A stretch of DNA of 64,000 bases. Source: Maricaulis sp. (GTDB taxonomy: Bacteria > Pseudomonadota > Alphaproteobacteria > Caulobacterales > Maricaulaceae). The position numbers and the translations under genes were made by a program. Under the pieces are notes generated by a model. The model did not search any database. It was not told the origin of the DNA and saw only the letters and a list, made by a program, of their open reading frames with translations. The stretch is taken from NCBI GenBank assembly GCA_002692855.1, contig NZMJ01000117.1, forward strand, positions 1-64,000. The letters run 5' to 3'. Positions 7,731-16,593 of the stretch are shown one piece after another; the first letter of the stretch is position 1, and every line of letters starts with the position of its first letter.

Positions 7731-8552
7731 ATGACCGACATCGAAGCCCGCATCAACGCCGCCTGGGACAATCGCGACGCGATCGACACGAAGGATGCCG
7801 ACCTGCGCGCAGCGGTCGATCACGCCCTCGACCAGCTCGACAGCGGGAAGGCCCGTGTGGCCTCGCGCGAGGCAGACGGCTCGTGGACGGTGCATCAATG
7901 GCTCAAGAAGGCTGTCCTCCTGTCCTTCCGCCTCAACCCGATGGCGATCATTCCTGGCGGTCCGGGCGGCGCGGTCTGGTGGGACAAGGTGCCTTCCAAG
8001 TTCGACGGCTGGACTGAAGCCGACTTCAAGGCCGCCGGCTTTCGCGCCGTGCCGCCCTGCGCCGTGCGCAAGGGCGCCTATATCGCGCCGGGCGCGGTCC
8101 TGATGCCGTCCTATGTCAATATCGGCGCCCATGTCGGCGAAGGGTCGATGGTCGACACCTGGGCCTCGATCGGCTCGTGCGCGCAGATCGGAAAGAATGT
8201 CCACGTTTCCGCTGGCGCCGGTATCGGCGGCGTGCTGGAACCGCTGCAGGCCAATCCGACCATCATCGAGGACGGCGCCTTCATCGGTGCGCGCTCCGAA
8301 GTCGTCGAAGGCGTCATCGTCCGCGAGGGCGCAGTGCTGGCGATGGGTGTCTTCATCTCCGGCTCGACCAAGATTGTCGACCGCACGACCGGCGAGATCA
8401 CCTATGGCGAAGTGCCGCCCTATGCCGTCGTCGTTCCAGGCAGCCTGCCCGATCCCAAGGGCGGCCCCTCGCTGAATTGCGCCGTCATCATCAAGCGCGT
8501 CGACGAGAAGACCCGCGCCAAGACGGCCGTCAACGAATTGCTGCGAGGCTAG
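7731..8552 (+). CDS. dapD: 2,3,4,5-tetrahydropyridine-2,6-dicarboxylate N-succinyltransferase
   Basis: The 273-residue product is full length for DapD, the succinyl-CoA-dependent step of the lysine and meso-diaminopimelate pathway. The N-terminal helical domain (about 1-100) is followed by left-handed beta-helix hexapeptide repeats (about 105-240: [31 protein letters not shown]). The signature [16 protein letters not shown] is present. dapE, which acts two steps later on the same succinylated intermediate, lies 2.7 kb downstream on the same strand but separated by accessory genes. Confidence 0.96.
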   Translation: MTDIEARINAAWDNRDAIDTKDADLRAAVDHALDQLDSGKARVASREADGSWTVHQWLKKAVLLSFRLNPMAIIPGGPGGAVWWDKVPSKFDGWTEADFKAAGFRAVPPCAVRKGAYIAPGAVLMPSYVNIGAHVGEGSMVDTWASIGSCAQIGKNVHVSAGAGIGGVLEPLQANPTIIEDGAFIGARSEVVEGVIVREGAVLAMGVFISGSTKIVDRTTGEITYGEVPPYAVVVPGSLPDPKGGPSLNCAVIIKRVDEKTRAKTAVNELLRG

Positions 8553-8554
8553 TC

Positions 8555-8870
8555 CCTCTGCCTTCAAGGAGAGGGTTGGGGGTGGGGGATGCCCCTCACG
8601 TCTCCGTCGAAGCAGAACCCCCAAGGGAGACGGAACAATTATCGCAAACCCCTCCCTCCCCTTGAGGGGGAGGGACGCGAGCGGCTTGCGTCAGCAAGGC
8701 GGGAGCGGGGGGGGGGGGCGGTTCACAGCGCCGCTCCACGGTCCCCCCGAATGCGGGGAGCCATGATCGGGGGCAATCAGCATGTCCCGAGTTTGACGAA
8801 CATCCCACGGACGCCCCCACCCCGGTCGGCTGGCTGACGCCCAGCCTCCCGGCCCTCCCCACAGAGGGGG
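8555..8870. repeat. GC-rich intergenic repeat cluster with G11 tract
   Basis: The 400 bases between dapD and the ArsR gene hold no credible gene. They contain several CCCTC/GAGGG palindromes: 8555-8576, 8654-8661 paired with 8667-8674, and a related CCCTCCCC...GGGGGAGGG stretch near 8855-8875. CGTCTCC/GGAGACG flanks one of them. A run of 11 G lies at 8707-8717. These look like dispersed REP-like elements; the first may also terminate dapD transcription. The hairpin at 1407-1428 is related. Confidence 0.55.
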
Positions 8871-8916
8871 AGGGCAAACCCCTGACGAGATCATTTAGCC
8901 AATCATCAAATCGTTC

Positions 8917-8949
8917 TTGACATCATTTCGACGATTAGCTAATTGTCGA
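8917..8949 (+). promoter_or_regulatory. Promoter with overlapping dyad operator, leaderless start
   Basis: TTGACA (8917-8922) is a perfect -35 box; 17 bases later comes a weak -10, TAATTG (8940-8945). Transcription would then start within a base or two of ATG 8953. A dyad spans 8928-8949: TCGAC at 8928-8932, the perfect palindrome ATTAGCTAAT at 8934-8943, and GTCGA at 8945-8949, with one mismatched pair. It covers the spacer and -10, the expected position for an autorepressing ArsR-type operator. Confidence 0.6.
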
Positions 8950-8952
8950 TTT

Positions 8953-9270
8953 ATGAGCACGGTCTTCAAAGCGCTGTCCGACCCGACCCGCCGCAAGGTG
9001 CTGGAGCTGTTGCGCCAGCGTCCGATGAGCGCGGGCGAGATCGCCGAGCATTTCGACGTCTCCAAGCCCACCATGTCGGCGCACTTCGCCGTCCTGCGTG
9101 AGGCCGACCTCGTCATCTCGGAAAAGCAGGGCAAGGCCGTGATCTATCAGATCAAGATGTCGGTGCTGGAAGACGCACTGCTGGGTTTCGCACAGATTTT
9201 CGGTTGGGAGCTGAAGGACGGCCCGATGCCCGCTTCACCGCCCGCAGACAAGGAGGTGCCCGAACAATGA
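8953..9270 (+). CDS. ArsR-family (SdpR-like) transcriptional repressor
   Basis: The 105-residue product is a winged-helix regulator of the autorepressor SdpR type. It opens FKALSDPTRRKVLELLRQ, then MSAGEIAEHFDVSKPTMSAHFAVLREADLV (helix-turn-helix with SKPTMSAHF recognition helix) and a wing SEKQGKAVIYQI. No ArsR metal-binding CxC motif is present, so metals are unlikely inducers. No Shine-Dalgarno is visible before ATG 8953 and the promoter predicts a leaderless mRNA. The following SdpI-like gene starts in its stop codon (ATGA). Regulator and membrane gene together resemble the SdpRI immunity module of Bacillus, by analogy only. Confidence 0.88.
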   Translation: MSTVFKALSDPTRRKVLELLRQRPMSAGEIAEHFDVSKPTMSAHFAVLREADLVISEKQGKAVIYQIKMSVLEDALLGFAQIFGWELKDGPMPASPPADKEVPEQ

Positions 9271-9851
9271 GCGCCACATCCCGCCTTCCTCTCTTCGCAC
9301 TGACCGCGGTCACCGCAGCACTTGCGGCACTGAACTGGTCTGCCGATCCGTCCAATGCACTGGTCTGGGCCGGGGCCATCGTCCTCGTCCTCGCTGTGAT
9401 GGCCGCCAATGCCTTCGCGATGAACGGAACCTCCGACACGGCCCGCCAGCGCGACCGCACCCTGCGTGGCAGCCTGATGATGGGCCTCGGCCTGATCGCG
9501 CTCGCGCTCGGTTTTGCCTACGCGACGGAAATGGGCCTGGGCGATGGGCTGGACAAGCGCGCCACGCTCGTCGGGATCGGGCTGATCCTGGTCTTCACCG
9601 GCAACATGCTGCCCAAGACCGTGCTGCCGCTGGCCGCGCGGGGACGCAATCCGGCCCGCCAGGCTGCCGCCGAACGGTTTGCCGGCCGCGTCTTCGTCCT
9701 GTGCGGCCTGGGTTTCGCCCTGTGCGCCCTGTTCACACCGCTCGCCTGGGTGACAGTCACGACCGGCATTTGTGGCCTGGTGGCCTTCGCCGCCGCGATG
9801 TCAGCCTGTTTCTGGGTCTCGCGCGGCACCCAAACCCTGCAGGAGGACTGA
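9267..9851 (+). CDS. SdpI-like multi-pass membrane protein
   Basis: The 194-residue product has about six hydrophobic segments. The family signature of SdpI proteins, a GNxxPK motif, is present as GNMLPKTVLP, followed by a stretch like the second SdpI motif (AAAERFAGRVFVLCG). In Bacillus subtilis SdpI confers immunity to the SDP toxin and relays the signal to SdpR; here only the pairing with an SdpR-like repressor supports an analogous role. It overlaps the repressor by four bases and is followed by a small membrane protein gene preceded by AGGAGG. Confidence 0.78.
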   Translation: MSATSRLPLFALTAVTAALAALNWSADPSNALVWAGAIVLVLAVMAANAFAMNGTSDTARQRDRTLRGSLMMGLGLIALALGFAYATEMGLGDGLDKRATLVGIGLILVFTGNMLPKTVLPLAARGRNPARQAAAERFAGRVFVLCGLGFALCALFTPLAWVTVTTGICGLVAFAAAMSACFWVSRGTQTLQED

Positions 9852-9854
9852 TTG

Positions 9855-10049
9855 ATGCAGCGGACAACCGGAATTCGGATCGCGATCGGACAACTCCTCA
9901 TGTCGATTTTCTTTGTCTCGCTGATCCTGGTGATCGACCCCATCGTCGGTGACACCGTCGTGCGCTGGATGGCGCTGGGCTACATCCTCGTCAGCGGTGT
10001 CGTCACGGCAATCTGGCTGCCGGCCTGGCTCGCGGCACAGCGCGGCTGA
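9855..10049 (+). CDS. Small two-helix membrane protein
   Basis: The 64-residue product has two hydrophobic segments (about residues 8-30 and 38-60) and no recognisable domain. ATG 9855 is chosen over TTG 9852 because AGGAGG at 9841-9846 lies eight bases upstream. The gene starts four bases after the SdpI-like gene, so it is the third member of the repressor-SdpI operon. Its role is unknown. Confidence 0.6.
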   Translation: MQRTTGIRIAIGQLLMSIFFVSLILVIDPIVGDTVVRWMALGYILVSGVVTAIWLPAWLAAQRG

Positions 10050-10060
10050 GGCAGGCCGCA

Positions 10061-10528
10061 TCAACAGGACGTGCCATCCTTGCGGGTGAAGGCAACCCGC
10101 CCCTTGCCCGGCGTGTTGGGCAGGTGCAGGTCGATATCGGAGTAATGCACTTCGTCCTCGTCCTCCCGGCGCGACCCGACCACCAGGAACACGGCGTCCC
10201 GGTTCGACCGGTTCTGAAGATGATGCCCGTCGCCATCCCCGGCGGGAAAGCCCGCAAAATCACCAGGTGTCATGATGGTTTCGCCGGCATCGGTCACCAG
10301 CACAGCCTCGCCTTCGAGAAGATAGACGAACTCGTCTTCGTGGCTGTGCCAGTGCCGCTGGGATGACCAGCTTCCGGGCGGCACGCGCACCAGATTGACT
10401 CCGTACTGGGTTACACCGGCTGCCTCGCCCAGTTCCTGCCATTGGCGCGCCTGACAGGGCTCGTCGAATGGCGCGGGATAACCGGAACCCGAACGGGTCT
10501 CGACATCATCAACGGCCTGTTTGGTCAT
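10061..10528 (-). CDS. Cupin-domain protein
   Basis: The 155-residue product carries one double-stranded beta-helix cupin domain. Motif 1 is HWHSHEDEFVYLLEGE, with the two His and Glu metal ligands. Motif 2 lies around PGDFAGFPAGDGDGHHLQN, with the third His. The protein is soluble with no signal peptide; substrate and metal are unknown. The start at 10528 gives a compact N-terminus; an ATG at 10555 (nine residues longer) is possible. It is convergent with the small membrane protein gene, with 11 bases between stops. Confidence 0.82.
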   Translation of the reverse strand: MTKQAVDDVETRSGSGYPAPFDEPCQARQWQELGEAAGVTQYGVNLVRVPPGSWSSQRHWHSHEDEFVYLLEGEAVLVTDAGETIMTPGDFAGFPAGDGDGHHLQNRSNRDAVFLVVGSRREDEDEVHYSDIDLHLPNTPGKGRVAFTRKDGTSC

Positions 10529-10698
10529 CGGCGCATCCCTGTCCGTTAAACTCATCCTGATCCAAACTCGCAGGAACGCAGCCTGCCTCACATTCCTATA
10601 AAGTTACATGCGCGGCTAAAATCCAACCACGTTCAGTTACCGATTTAGCCGAGCGATCATCCCTAGGATCACTCCCTCATTGCCATTCTCATTTACTC

Positions 10699-10715
10699 CT
10701 TATAAGGCTTATAAG
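10699..10715. promoter_or_regulatory. Tandem CTTATAAG palindromes
   Basis: Two identical 8-bp palindromes, CTTATAAG at 10699-10706 and 10708-10715, are separated by a single G and lie 33 bases before the start of the next gene. The spacing of nine bases centre to centre would place two dimers on adjacent faces. They also contain TATAAG, which could serve as a -10 box. A regulator binding site is the likely reading. Confidence 0.45.
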
Positions 10716-10747
10716 TGATGCATTCGAGAGCGCGTAAGGAGCGGGAG

Positions 10748-11269
10748 ATGAAAGCCGGTCTGCTCGACATTGACCTTGAGACTCACAAGCTGATCGAAAG
10801 CAACAGACAGTCGCTAAGCGAGTCACAGCTGGAAATTGTCAAGCGCGCCCTGAGAGCCGTTTCGAACCCTGCGCGATCGAATGGATCACGCGCGCGCATT
10901 TCCAGCGAACCGGCGGCGGAGCGGCGCACGGGGCATTTCGCGATCCGCCTTTGTGGAGACACGGTGATCGCGCACAGCCAAAAAGATGCCTACAAGAAAA
11001 CTCTGCTTCGGCTTGCAGAGCGGGATACGGATTTTCTCCAGCGTCTGGCGAACGAATGGGCGGGTTCACGCCGGATTGTGGCACGCAGCCATGAAGCGCT
11101 CTATCCGAAAAAACCAGGTCTGGCTGCGAGGTTGGTGCCCCAAGCGCTGGCTAATGGATGGTATGTCGATCTCAACCTGTCTAAGGATCAGAAGATCAAA
11201 CGCTTGATCATGGCGTGTGCGCTCTCTGAGCTGGAGTTCGGAAAGGACGTCGTCGTTGACTTCGGTTGA
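10748..11269 (+). CDS. Hypothetical protein, N-terminus reminiscent of SeqA
   Basis: The 173-residue product starts at ATG 10748, six bases after AAGGAG; earlier in-frame starts lack a site. The first 30 residues (LDIDLETHKLIESNRQSLSESQ, then IVKRAL) resemble the N-terminal ribbon-helix multimerisation segment of SeqA. The C-terminal half (GDTVIAHSQKDAYKKTLLRL, then GWYVDLNLSKDQKIKRLIMA) has the layout of a compact DNA-binding domain. I recognise no named family with confidence. The gene is clearly lower in GC than dapD and dapE on either side, which points to transfer. It overlaps the proposed dapE start by 14 bases. Confidence 0.65.
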   Translation: MKAGLLDIDLETHKLIESNRQSLSESQLEIVKRALRAVSNPARSNGSRARISSEPAAERRTGHFAIRLCGDTVIAHSQKDAYKKTLLRLAERDTDFLQRLANEWAGSRRIVARSHEALYPKKPGLAARLVPQALANGWYVDLNLSKDQKIKRLIMACALSELEFGKDVVVDFG

Positions 11270-12422
11270 AACCCTCCACGACCCGATTCCGCTGGCCCGA
11301 GACCTGATCCGGGCGCCATCCGTCACCCCGGCCGATGCCGGGGCGCTGGACGTGCTGCAGGCCGCGCTCGAATCCCTGGGTTTCACCTGCCGGCGCTATC
11401 CGTTCGGTGAGGTCGACAATCTATATGCCCGGCGTGGCACGGCCCGCCCGGTCCTGGCGTTTGCGGGCCACACGGACGTCGTCCCTCCGGGGCGTGAAGC
11501 GGCCTGGACCCATCCCGCCTTCGCCGCCGAGGTCGATGACGGCACGCTGTGGGGTCGCGGCGCGGCCGACATGAAAGGCGCCATCGCGGCCTTTACCGCC
11601 GCGATCGCACGCTTCGACTCGCAGACAGGCGGCCAGGCCGGGTCGATAGCCTTCATCATCACCGGCGACGAGGAAGGTCCGGCCATCCACGGCACCAAGC
11701 CGTTGATGGAAGCGCTCCACGCCGAAGGCGAGCATTTCGACCACGTCATCGTTGGCGAGCCGACCAACCCCCGGCAGATCGGGGATACGATCAAGGTGGG
11801 CCGCCGCGGCAGCCTGAACGGCGTCATCACGGTCACCGGGCTCCAGGGCCATGTCGCCTATCCCGACAAGGCCGCCAATCCGATTCCGCCGCTGCTCGAT
11901 CTCCTGACACGCCTCCAGGCCCGGACGCTCGATGACGGCGCGCCGCATTTCCAGGCCAGCAATCTGGAAGTGACCTCCATCGACGTCGACAATCACGCCC
12001 ACAACGTGATCCCGGAAACCGCGACCGCGAAATTCAACATACGGTTCAACACGGCCCATACCGGCGATGACCTGAAACGCTGGATCGAGACGGAAGCCAG
12101 GGCGTCCGGCCTGGAATTCACCGGCCGGATCGCGCTCGATCTGAAAGTGACCGGTGAAGCTTTCCTGTCGACGCCCGACTGGTTCACTGATCTCCTGTCC
12201 GACGCGGTCGAGGCGGAAACCGGCAACCGTCCGGCACGCACCACGGGCGGCGGCACGTCTGATGCCCGTTTCATCAAGAACTATGCGGCCGTGTGCGAAT
12301 TCGGCCTGGTCGGGGCGACGATGCACCAGGTCGACGAGCGCGTTCCGGTCAGCGATGTCGAGACCCTGACCCGCATCTACACACGTGTCCTGAGCGGTTA
12401 CCTGCGCGGGGCAGGCGCATGA
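11256..12422 (+). CDS. dapE: Succinyl-diaminopimelate desuccinylase
   Basis: The 388-residue M20-family zinc hydrolase removes succinate from N-succinyl-LL-diaminopimelate in lysine and cell-wall synthesis. Metal-binding motifs are FAGHTDVVPPG (His, Asp), WGRGAADMKG, the Glu pair in TGDEEGPA, GEPTN, and a late His in GATMHQVDE. I place the start at TTG 11256, eight bases after AAGGA (11243-11247), overlapping the upstream gene; no ATG precedes the conserved PLARDLIRAPSVTP. The next gene begins in its stop codon. Confidence 0.95.
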   Translation: MTSVETLHDPIPLARDLIRAPSVTPADAGALDVLQAALESLGFTCRRYPFGEVDNLYARRGTARPVLAFAGHTDVVPPGREAAWTHPAFAAEVDDGTLWGRGAADMKGAIAAFTAAIARFDSQTGGQAGSIAFIITGDEEGPAIHGTKPLMEALHAEGEHFDHVIVGEPTNPRQIGDTIKVGRRGSLNGVITVTGLQGHVAYPDKAANPIPPLLDLLTRLQARTLDDGAPHFQASNLEVTSIDVDNHAHNVIPETATAKFNIRFNTAHTGDDLKRWIETEARASGLEFTGRIALDLKVTGEAFLSTPDWFTDLLSDAVEAETGNRPARTTGGGTSDARFIKNYAAVCEFGLVGATMHQVDERVPVSDVETLTRIYTRVLSGYLRGAGA

Positions 12423-13015
12423 TCCGGATGCTGGCCGAAGCCGCCTTTGCGATGTCCGGCATCGGGCGGATCCTGCTTTTCCGGCCCGACTGGTCCGACC
12501 GGTTCAACCTGACCGAACGTGGACTGGTCCGCAGCTTTGGCGCCGCGCTGATCGCCCTGCCCGTCTATGCATTGATGCACGCCTTCTTCTGGCAGATTTC
12601 ACCCGCCGGGACGCCGGTCCAGCCCCTGTGGTATTTCGCCATCGACCTGGCGCGGCTATGGCTGCTTTTCCCGGTCGTGGCAGCGCTCGCGGTCATGGTC
12701 ACCGGCCTGAAACGCGACTACGCGGCCTGGCTGACCGTGCGCAACTGGTCAGTCCTCGCCCAGATTCTGGTGGTGACACTGATTGCCGCCACGCATGTCG
12801 CGGGCCTGACCGGCCAGGTCTTCCTCGCTTATTTCTTCGTGCTCTTCTATCCGGTCTTCGTCACCGTCCTGCACCTGTCGATCGCCTTTGCCGTCCTGCG
12901 CGGCCCGTGGCAGCGCGTCGCCGGTGCGGGGATGATCGTGGTGCTGGCTGATTTCGTCAGCCGCGAGGGAATGCAGGCGCTCGCCACGGCCCTCAACCCG
13001 GTTCAGCCGTCGTAA
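12419..13015 (+). CDS. Hypothetical multi-pass inner-membrane protein
   Basis: The 198-residue product has four to five hydrophobic helices (about residues 35-60, 72-97, 110-130, 133-155, 163-180). No catalytic motif is visible. ATG 12419 overlaps the dapE stop (ATGA), so it is translationally coupled to dapE. I recognise no named family. Confidence 0.7.
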   Translation: MIRMLAEAAFAMSGIGRILLFRPDWSDRFNLTERGLVRSFGAALIALPVYALMHAFFWQISPAGTPVQPLWYFAIDLARLWLLFPVVAALAVMVTGLKRDYAAWLTVRNWSVLAQILVVTLIAATHVAGLTGQVFLAYFFVLFYPVFVTVLHLSIAFAVLRGPWQRVAGAGMIVVLADFVSREGMQALATALNPVQPS

Positions 13016-13090
13016 TCCACCTCGCGCTGGACATTGGGACACTGGGCGGCAAAAGTGCCTTCTGCAGTTTCAGCGTGTGGGGGATCGCCC

Positions 13091-14869
13091 GTGTTTCGTA
13101 TTGCCGCCGCCTTATCGGCCAGCCTCTTAAGCCTGTGTCTTGCATCCCATGCGGCGGAAGCACAGCCCAACGTCTTCTTCGCCATTGAACCGGGTGTCCG
13201 CACGCAAACGGTGGGCGACGTCCGAACAGCCATCCTCGCCGTCGTCAATGCGGGCGACGAAACCGCCGAGAACTGCGCCTTCGTGACAAGCCCGAGTCCG
13301 ATCACGAGCCTCGATTATTTCGAGATCACGATCAGCGGCGGCGCGATCACGGGCACCGGGCCGCAGAATTCGCCCTTCGACGTGCCAGCGGGCGAGACGC
13401 GCTACGCCGCCATCGCCCTCAATATTACCTCAGATTTTCAAGCGCACGGCATTCCAATTTCCACACGCCAGTCACTCGCTTGCGACAATTTCGTGGGTCA
13501 GGGCGTTGCGGGAATCAGCCGCTTGCTTCTGTCGCAGGTCCCGGCCAATTCGGCCGATGTCGTGTCGTCATTGGCGGCGGTATCCGGCGACGGCGTCATT
13601 CGTATCGCCAGCAATGGCGGGGTTCAGCGGGCCGGAGCGGCCATGGTCAATATCGGCTCCGGCGGCGCTGCGGAGTCGATCACGGTCCGGCCGGAATTCC
13701 GTCGTTCGGCCTTTTCAGGCGTCCCCTTCGCCCTTCGTGGCGCACCGTTCGAGCTGCAGATTTGCGAAACCAACCCGTCGACCGGCCAATGTCTCGCCCC
13801 ACCCTCCGACACCGTGACGGTGTCGCTGGACGGCAATCCCCGGACAGCGTCCATCGTCGTGCGCGATCATGCGGGCTATGCCGCACGATTGGCACCCGAC
13901 ACCAGCCGGATTGCCCTGACCTTCCTCGATTCGAACGATTACGTCGTCGGTCGGTCCAGCCTGGCCTACACTTCGCCCGGACCGGCACCGGACCCCCAGA
14001 CCGCCAGCATCGCCGACTACGCGGGGATCTACACCTTCCGGACAACCGGAAATGACGGCGAGCAATACAATGGCAGCCGGGATTACTCCGACGGCTACAT
14101 AGTGGTCGATCCCGATGGCAGCGTGTGGCTGTCGGGCTATTATACATCCGGCGTCCTCGTCCCTACCCCGGGACGGCAGTCCTTGACGACACGGCAATTC
14201 GCGTTGGGCCAGGCCCAGCTGGGTGCCGTGTCCGACGGCACTCAGGCGTGGTCGATTGCCTTTGATGGCTGGACGAAGGAAAACATCGGGCACCAGAATT
14301 CGACAGAATTTTCCGCCCTTTTGTCCGGCCGGGTTGCCCGTGGCTACACCTTGGGCAGTCTGACCGTAACGGCAGGCGATACATCCAACTCCTCACTTCA
14401 GGCGTGGCCTCTGCCCGCCGGGTTCCGCGCCGAATTCGACGCGATTTCGTTGCAGACGGTCGATTTCCCCTCGCTTGCGGGGGAATATGCAGCGCCGGAG
14501 ACCCTGCGCGACCCTGAAGCCGCCAACCGCTACCAGATCCTCGTCGACGCCCAGGGTACCGTATCGGGCTTTTTCCAGTATTTCGTCGACAACCCGCCGA
14601 CAAACCCGGAACGATGCGATTACACAGGAACGCTGAGCCTTGCCGATCCCGCATTGAACGTGATCCGGTTCAGCGGGCAGATCACTGGATGCAGCCTGGC
14701 CGGGCCAGCGACCGGCGTGGGCATTTCCTCGCCAGGCGTGACGATCTTCGCGTCTACGGGCAGCGGATTCGAACAAGTCGACAGTGATCAGCTCACCTTG
14801 CTCCTTCGCAACACGCAGAGCCGAATGGCGTTCGATTTCCCTGCCGTCCGGGAAATTACGAGCAACTGA
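13091..14869 (+). CDS. Large secreted protein, paralogue of 49072-50805
   Basis: The 592-residue product has a signal peptide (FRIAAALSASLLSLCLASHAAEA) if started at GTG 13091, preceded by a purine-rich GGGGGAT; TTG 13034 is an alternative that would bury it. After cleavage the region QPNVFFAIEPGVRTQTVG and VVNAGDETAENC looks like a beta-sandwich of the CARDB/DUF11 kind. A DGVIRIASNGG segment and a Cys pair (QICETNPSTGQC) follow. The second half has two lipocalin- or beta-barrel-like repeats opening YAGIYTF and LAGEYAA, each with a DGSVWLSG or QGTVSGFF strand. Domain order matches the gene at 49072. Family and function are unknown. Confidence 0.75.
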   Translation: MFRIAAALSASLLSLCLASHAAEAQPNVFFAIEPGVRTQTVGDVRTAILAVVNAGDETAENCAFVTSPSPITSLDYFEITISGGAITGTGPQNSPFDVPAGETRYAAIALNITSDFQAHGIPISTRQSLACDNFVGQGVAGISRLLLSQVPANSADVVSSLAAVSGDGVIRIASNGGVQRAGAAMVNIGSGGAAESITVRPEFRRSAFSGVPFALRGAPFELQICETNPSTGQCLAPPSDTVTVSLDGNPRTASIVVRDHAGYAARLAPDTSRIALTFLDSNDYVVGRSSLAYTSPGPAPDPQTASIADYAGIYTFRTTGNDGEQYNGSRDYSDGYIVVDPDGSVWLSGYYTSGVLVPTPGRQSLTTRQFALGQAQLGAVSDGTQAWSIAFDGWTKENIGHQNSTEFSALLSGRVARGYTLGSLTVTAGDTSNSSLQAWPLPAGFRAEFDAISLQTVDFPSLAGEYAAPETLRDPEAANRYQILVDAQGTVSGFFQYFVDNPPTNPERCDYTGTLSLADPALNVIRFSGQITGCSLAGPATGVGISSPGVTIFASTGSGFEQVDSDQLTLLLRNTQSRMAFDFPAVREITSN

Positions 14870-15613
14870 TCAACCGCTGTAATCCACCCGCGTGAGATAG
14901 AGCCCGTCCGGCGGGGCGACCGGGCCGCAGCGCTGACGGTCCGCGGCATCGAGTGCCGCCTTGAGGTCGCGCGCCGACCATGTGCCGCCGCCGACCTCGA
15001 CCAGGCTGCCCGCGAAGGAGCGGACCTGGCGATGCAGGAAGGACGTGGCCCGGCAGGTGATGTGGATCTCGTCGCCGGCCCGGCTGACCGCGATCGCGTC
15101 GAGCGTCTTCACCGGGCTGTCCGCCTGGCACTGCGCGTCGCGGAAGGTCGAGAAGTCATGCGTCCCGGTCAGTGTCTGCGCTGCCGCGTGCATGGCGTCG
15201 GCATCGAGCGTGTAGGGCACACGCCAGACCCGGCCCTTGTCCACCGTCAGCGGCGGGCGGCGATCGATGATGCGGTAGAGATAGTGGCGCTTCTTCGCCG
15301 AGAAGCGCGCGTGGAAGTCGTCATCCACTCTTTCGGCGACGAGCACCGCAACCGGATGGGGACGCATGTGCTGGTTCAGCGCATCGCGGACCGTGTCCGT
15401 GCGGAAGTCCTTTTCAAGATCGATATGTGCAACCTGCCCCAGCGCATGGACACCGGAATCGGTCCGTCCCGCCGCATGGGAGACGACCGGGACGCCGCCC
15501 AGCGCCTCGGCGGCGGCCTCGAGAACGCCCTGGACGGTCGGCTGGTCATCCTGCCGCTGCCAGCCCGCAAACGGCCCGCCATCATATTCGATCGTCAGCT
15601 TGTAGCGGGGCAT
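14870..15613 (-). CDS. truA: tRNA pseudouridine(38-40) synthase TruA
   Basis: The 247-residue product modifies U38-U40 in tRNA anticodon arms. The catalytic Asp is in [16 protein letters not shown]; other family motifs are [12 protein letters not shown] at the start, [14 protein letters not shown] and [13 protein letters not shown]. The ATG at 15613 overlaps the stop of fmt, so the two are coupled. Its stop abuts that of the large secreted protein with no gap. Confidence 0.96.
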   Translation of the reverse strand: MPRYKLTIEYDGGPFAGWQRQDDQPTVQGVLEAAAEALGGVPVVSHAAGRTDSGVHALGQVAHIDLEKDFRTDTVRDALNQHMRPHPVAVLVAERVDDDFHARFSAKKRHYLYRIIDRRPPLTVDKGRVWRVPYTLDADAMHAAAQTLTGTHDFSTFRDAQCQADSPVKTLDAIAVSRAGDEIHITCRATSFLHRQVRSFAGSLVEVGGGTWSARDLKAALDAADRQRCGPVAPPDGLYLTRVDYSG

Positions 15614-16545
15614 CAGTCCAGAACCGCGCCAGCGGGTACGGATGTTCCGCGCAGGAAAGTCTGCGCGTCCATCGCGCCCTTTCCTTCCCGCTGCAGGCGG
15701 GTCAACCGGAGTGCGCCGGACCCGCACGCCACCAGCAGCGCATCGTCAAGGACTGCGCCCGGACGACCCTCGCCGGCCTGCGCGACCGCGTTCAGAACCT
15801 TCACCCTTACAGGCTTGCCGTCCACGGTCAGCGTGAACCAGGCGCCCGGAAACGGCGACAGGCCCCGAATGTGGCTGCTGAGCTGATCGGCGGGGCGGGA
15901 CCAGTCGATTCGCGCTTCTTCCGAAGTGATCTTCGAGGCGTAGGTCACGCCGTCCTCGGACTGAGCCTGCGACCCCAGCGAGCCACGCTCCAGTGCCGCC
16001 AGGGCGCGCGGCCACATCTGTGCGCCGGTCGCCATCATCGTGTCATGCAGGCTGCCGGCGGTTTCGTCCGGCCGGATCGCGATCGTTTCCGACAGCAGGA
16101 TCGGCCCGGTATCGAGACCAGCCTCCATCTGCATCACCTGCACGCCGGTGCGCGTATCACCCGCTATGATGGCGCGCTGGATCGGCGCCGCACCGCGCCA
16201 GCGCGGCAACAGCGAGCCGTGCAGGTTCAGGCACCCGAAGCGCGGCGCATCCAGGGCCTCCTGCGGCAGGATCTGACCGAAGGCGACGACAATCGCGACA
16301 TCAAGATCGAGCGCCGCAAACCCGGCCAGAACATCCGGGTCGCGGAAATTCTTCGGAGTCTCGACGGGCAGGCCCAGCGTGTCGGCCAGTTCGTGAACCG
16401 GTGTCTTGCGCTCGGCCTGGCCACGGCCTTTCGGGCGCGGCGGCTGGGTATAGACGCGTGCAATGTCGTGCCCGGCAGCGGCAATCTCCGCCAGCGAGGC
16501 CGCAGCGAAATCGGGTGTCCCGAGAAAGGCGAGGCGCAATGTCAT
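15613..16545 (-). CDS. fmt: Methionyl-tRNA formyltransferase
   Basis: The 310-residue enzyme formylates initiator Met-tRNA. The catalytic core is visible as [20 protein letters not shown], with Asp in GLDTGPILL, and the N-terminal Rossmann part opens [12 protein letters not shown]. The C-terminal OB-like domain starts near residue 205. It lies upstream of truA and downstream of def on the same strand. The def-fmt neighbourhood is conserved, although here two small genes separate them. Confidence 0.97.
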   Translation of the reverse strand: MTLRLAFLGTPDFAAASLAEIAAAGHDIARVYTQPPRPKGRGQAERKTPVHELADTLGLPVETPKNFRDPDVLAGFAALDLDVAIVVAFGQILPQEALDAPRFGCLNLHGSLLPRWRGAAPIQRAIIAGDTRTGVQVMQMEAGLDTGPILLSETIAIRPDETAGSLHDTMMATGAQMWPRALAALERGSLGSQAQSEDGVTYASKITSEEARIDWSRPADQLSSHIRGLSPFPGAWFTLTVDGKPVRVKVLNAVAQAGEGRPGAVLDDALLVACGSGALRLTRLQREGKGAMDAQTFLRGTSVPAGAVLD

Positions 16546-16593
16546 GGACGGGTTTGAGCGCGAACACTGCGCGCGATCAAGCCCCGCTGTGCG

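Noticed and set aside
14766-14776. GGATTCGAAC resembling a tRNA T-arm
   Set aside because: It lies inside a well-supported coding region and has no cloverleaf partners. A similar hit at 1169-1178 also fails.
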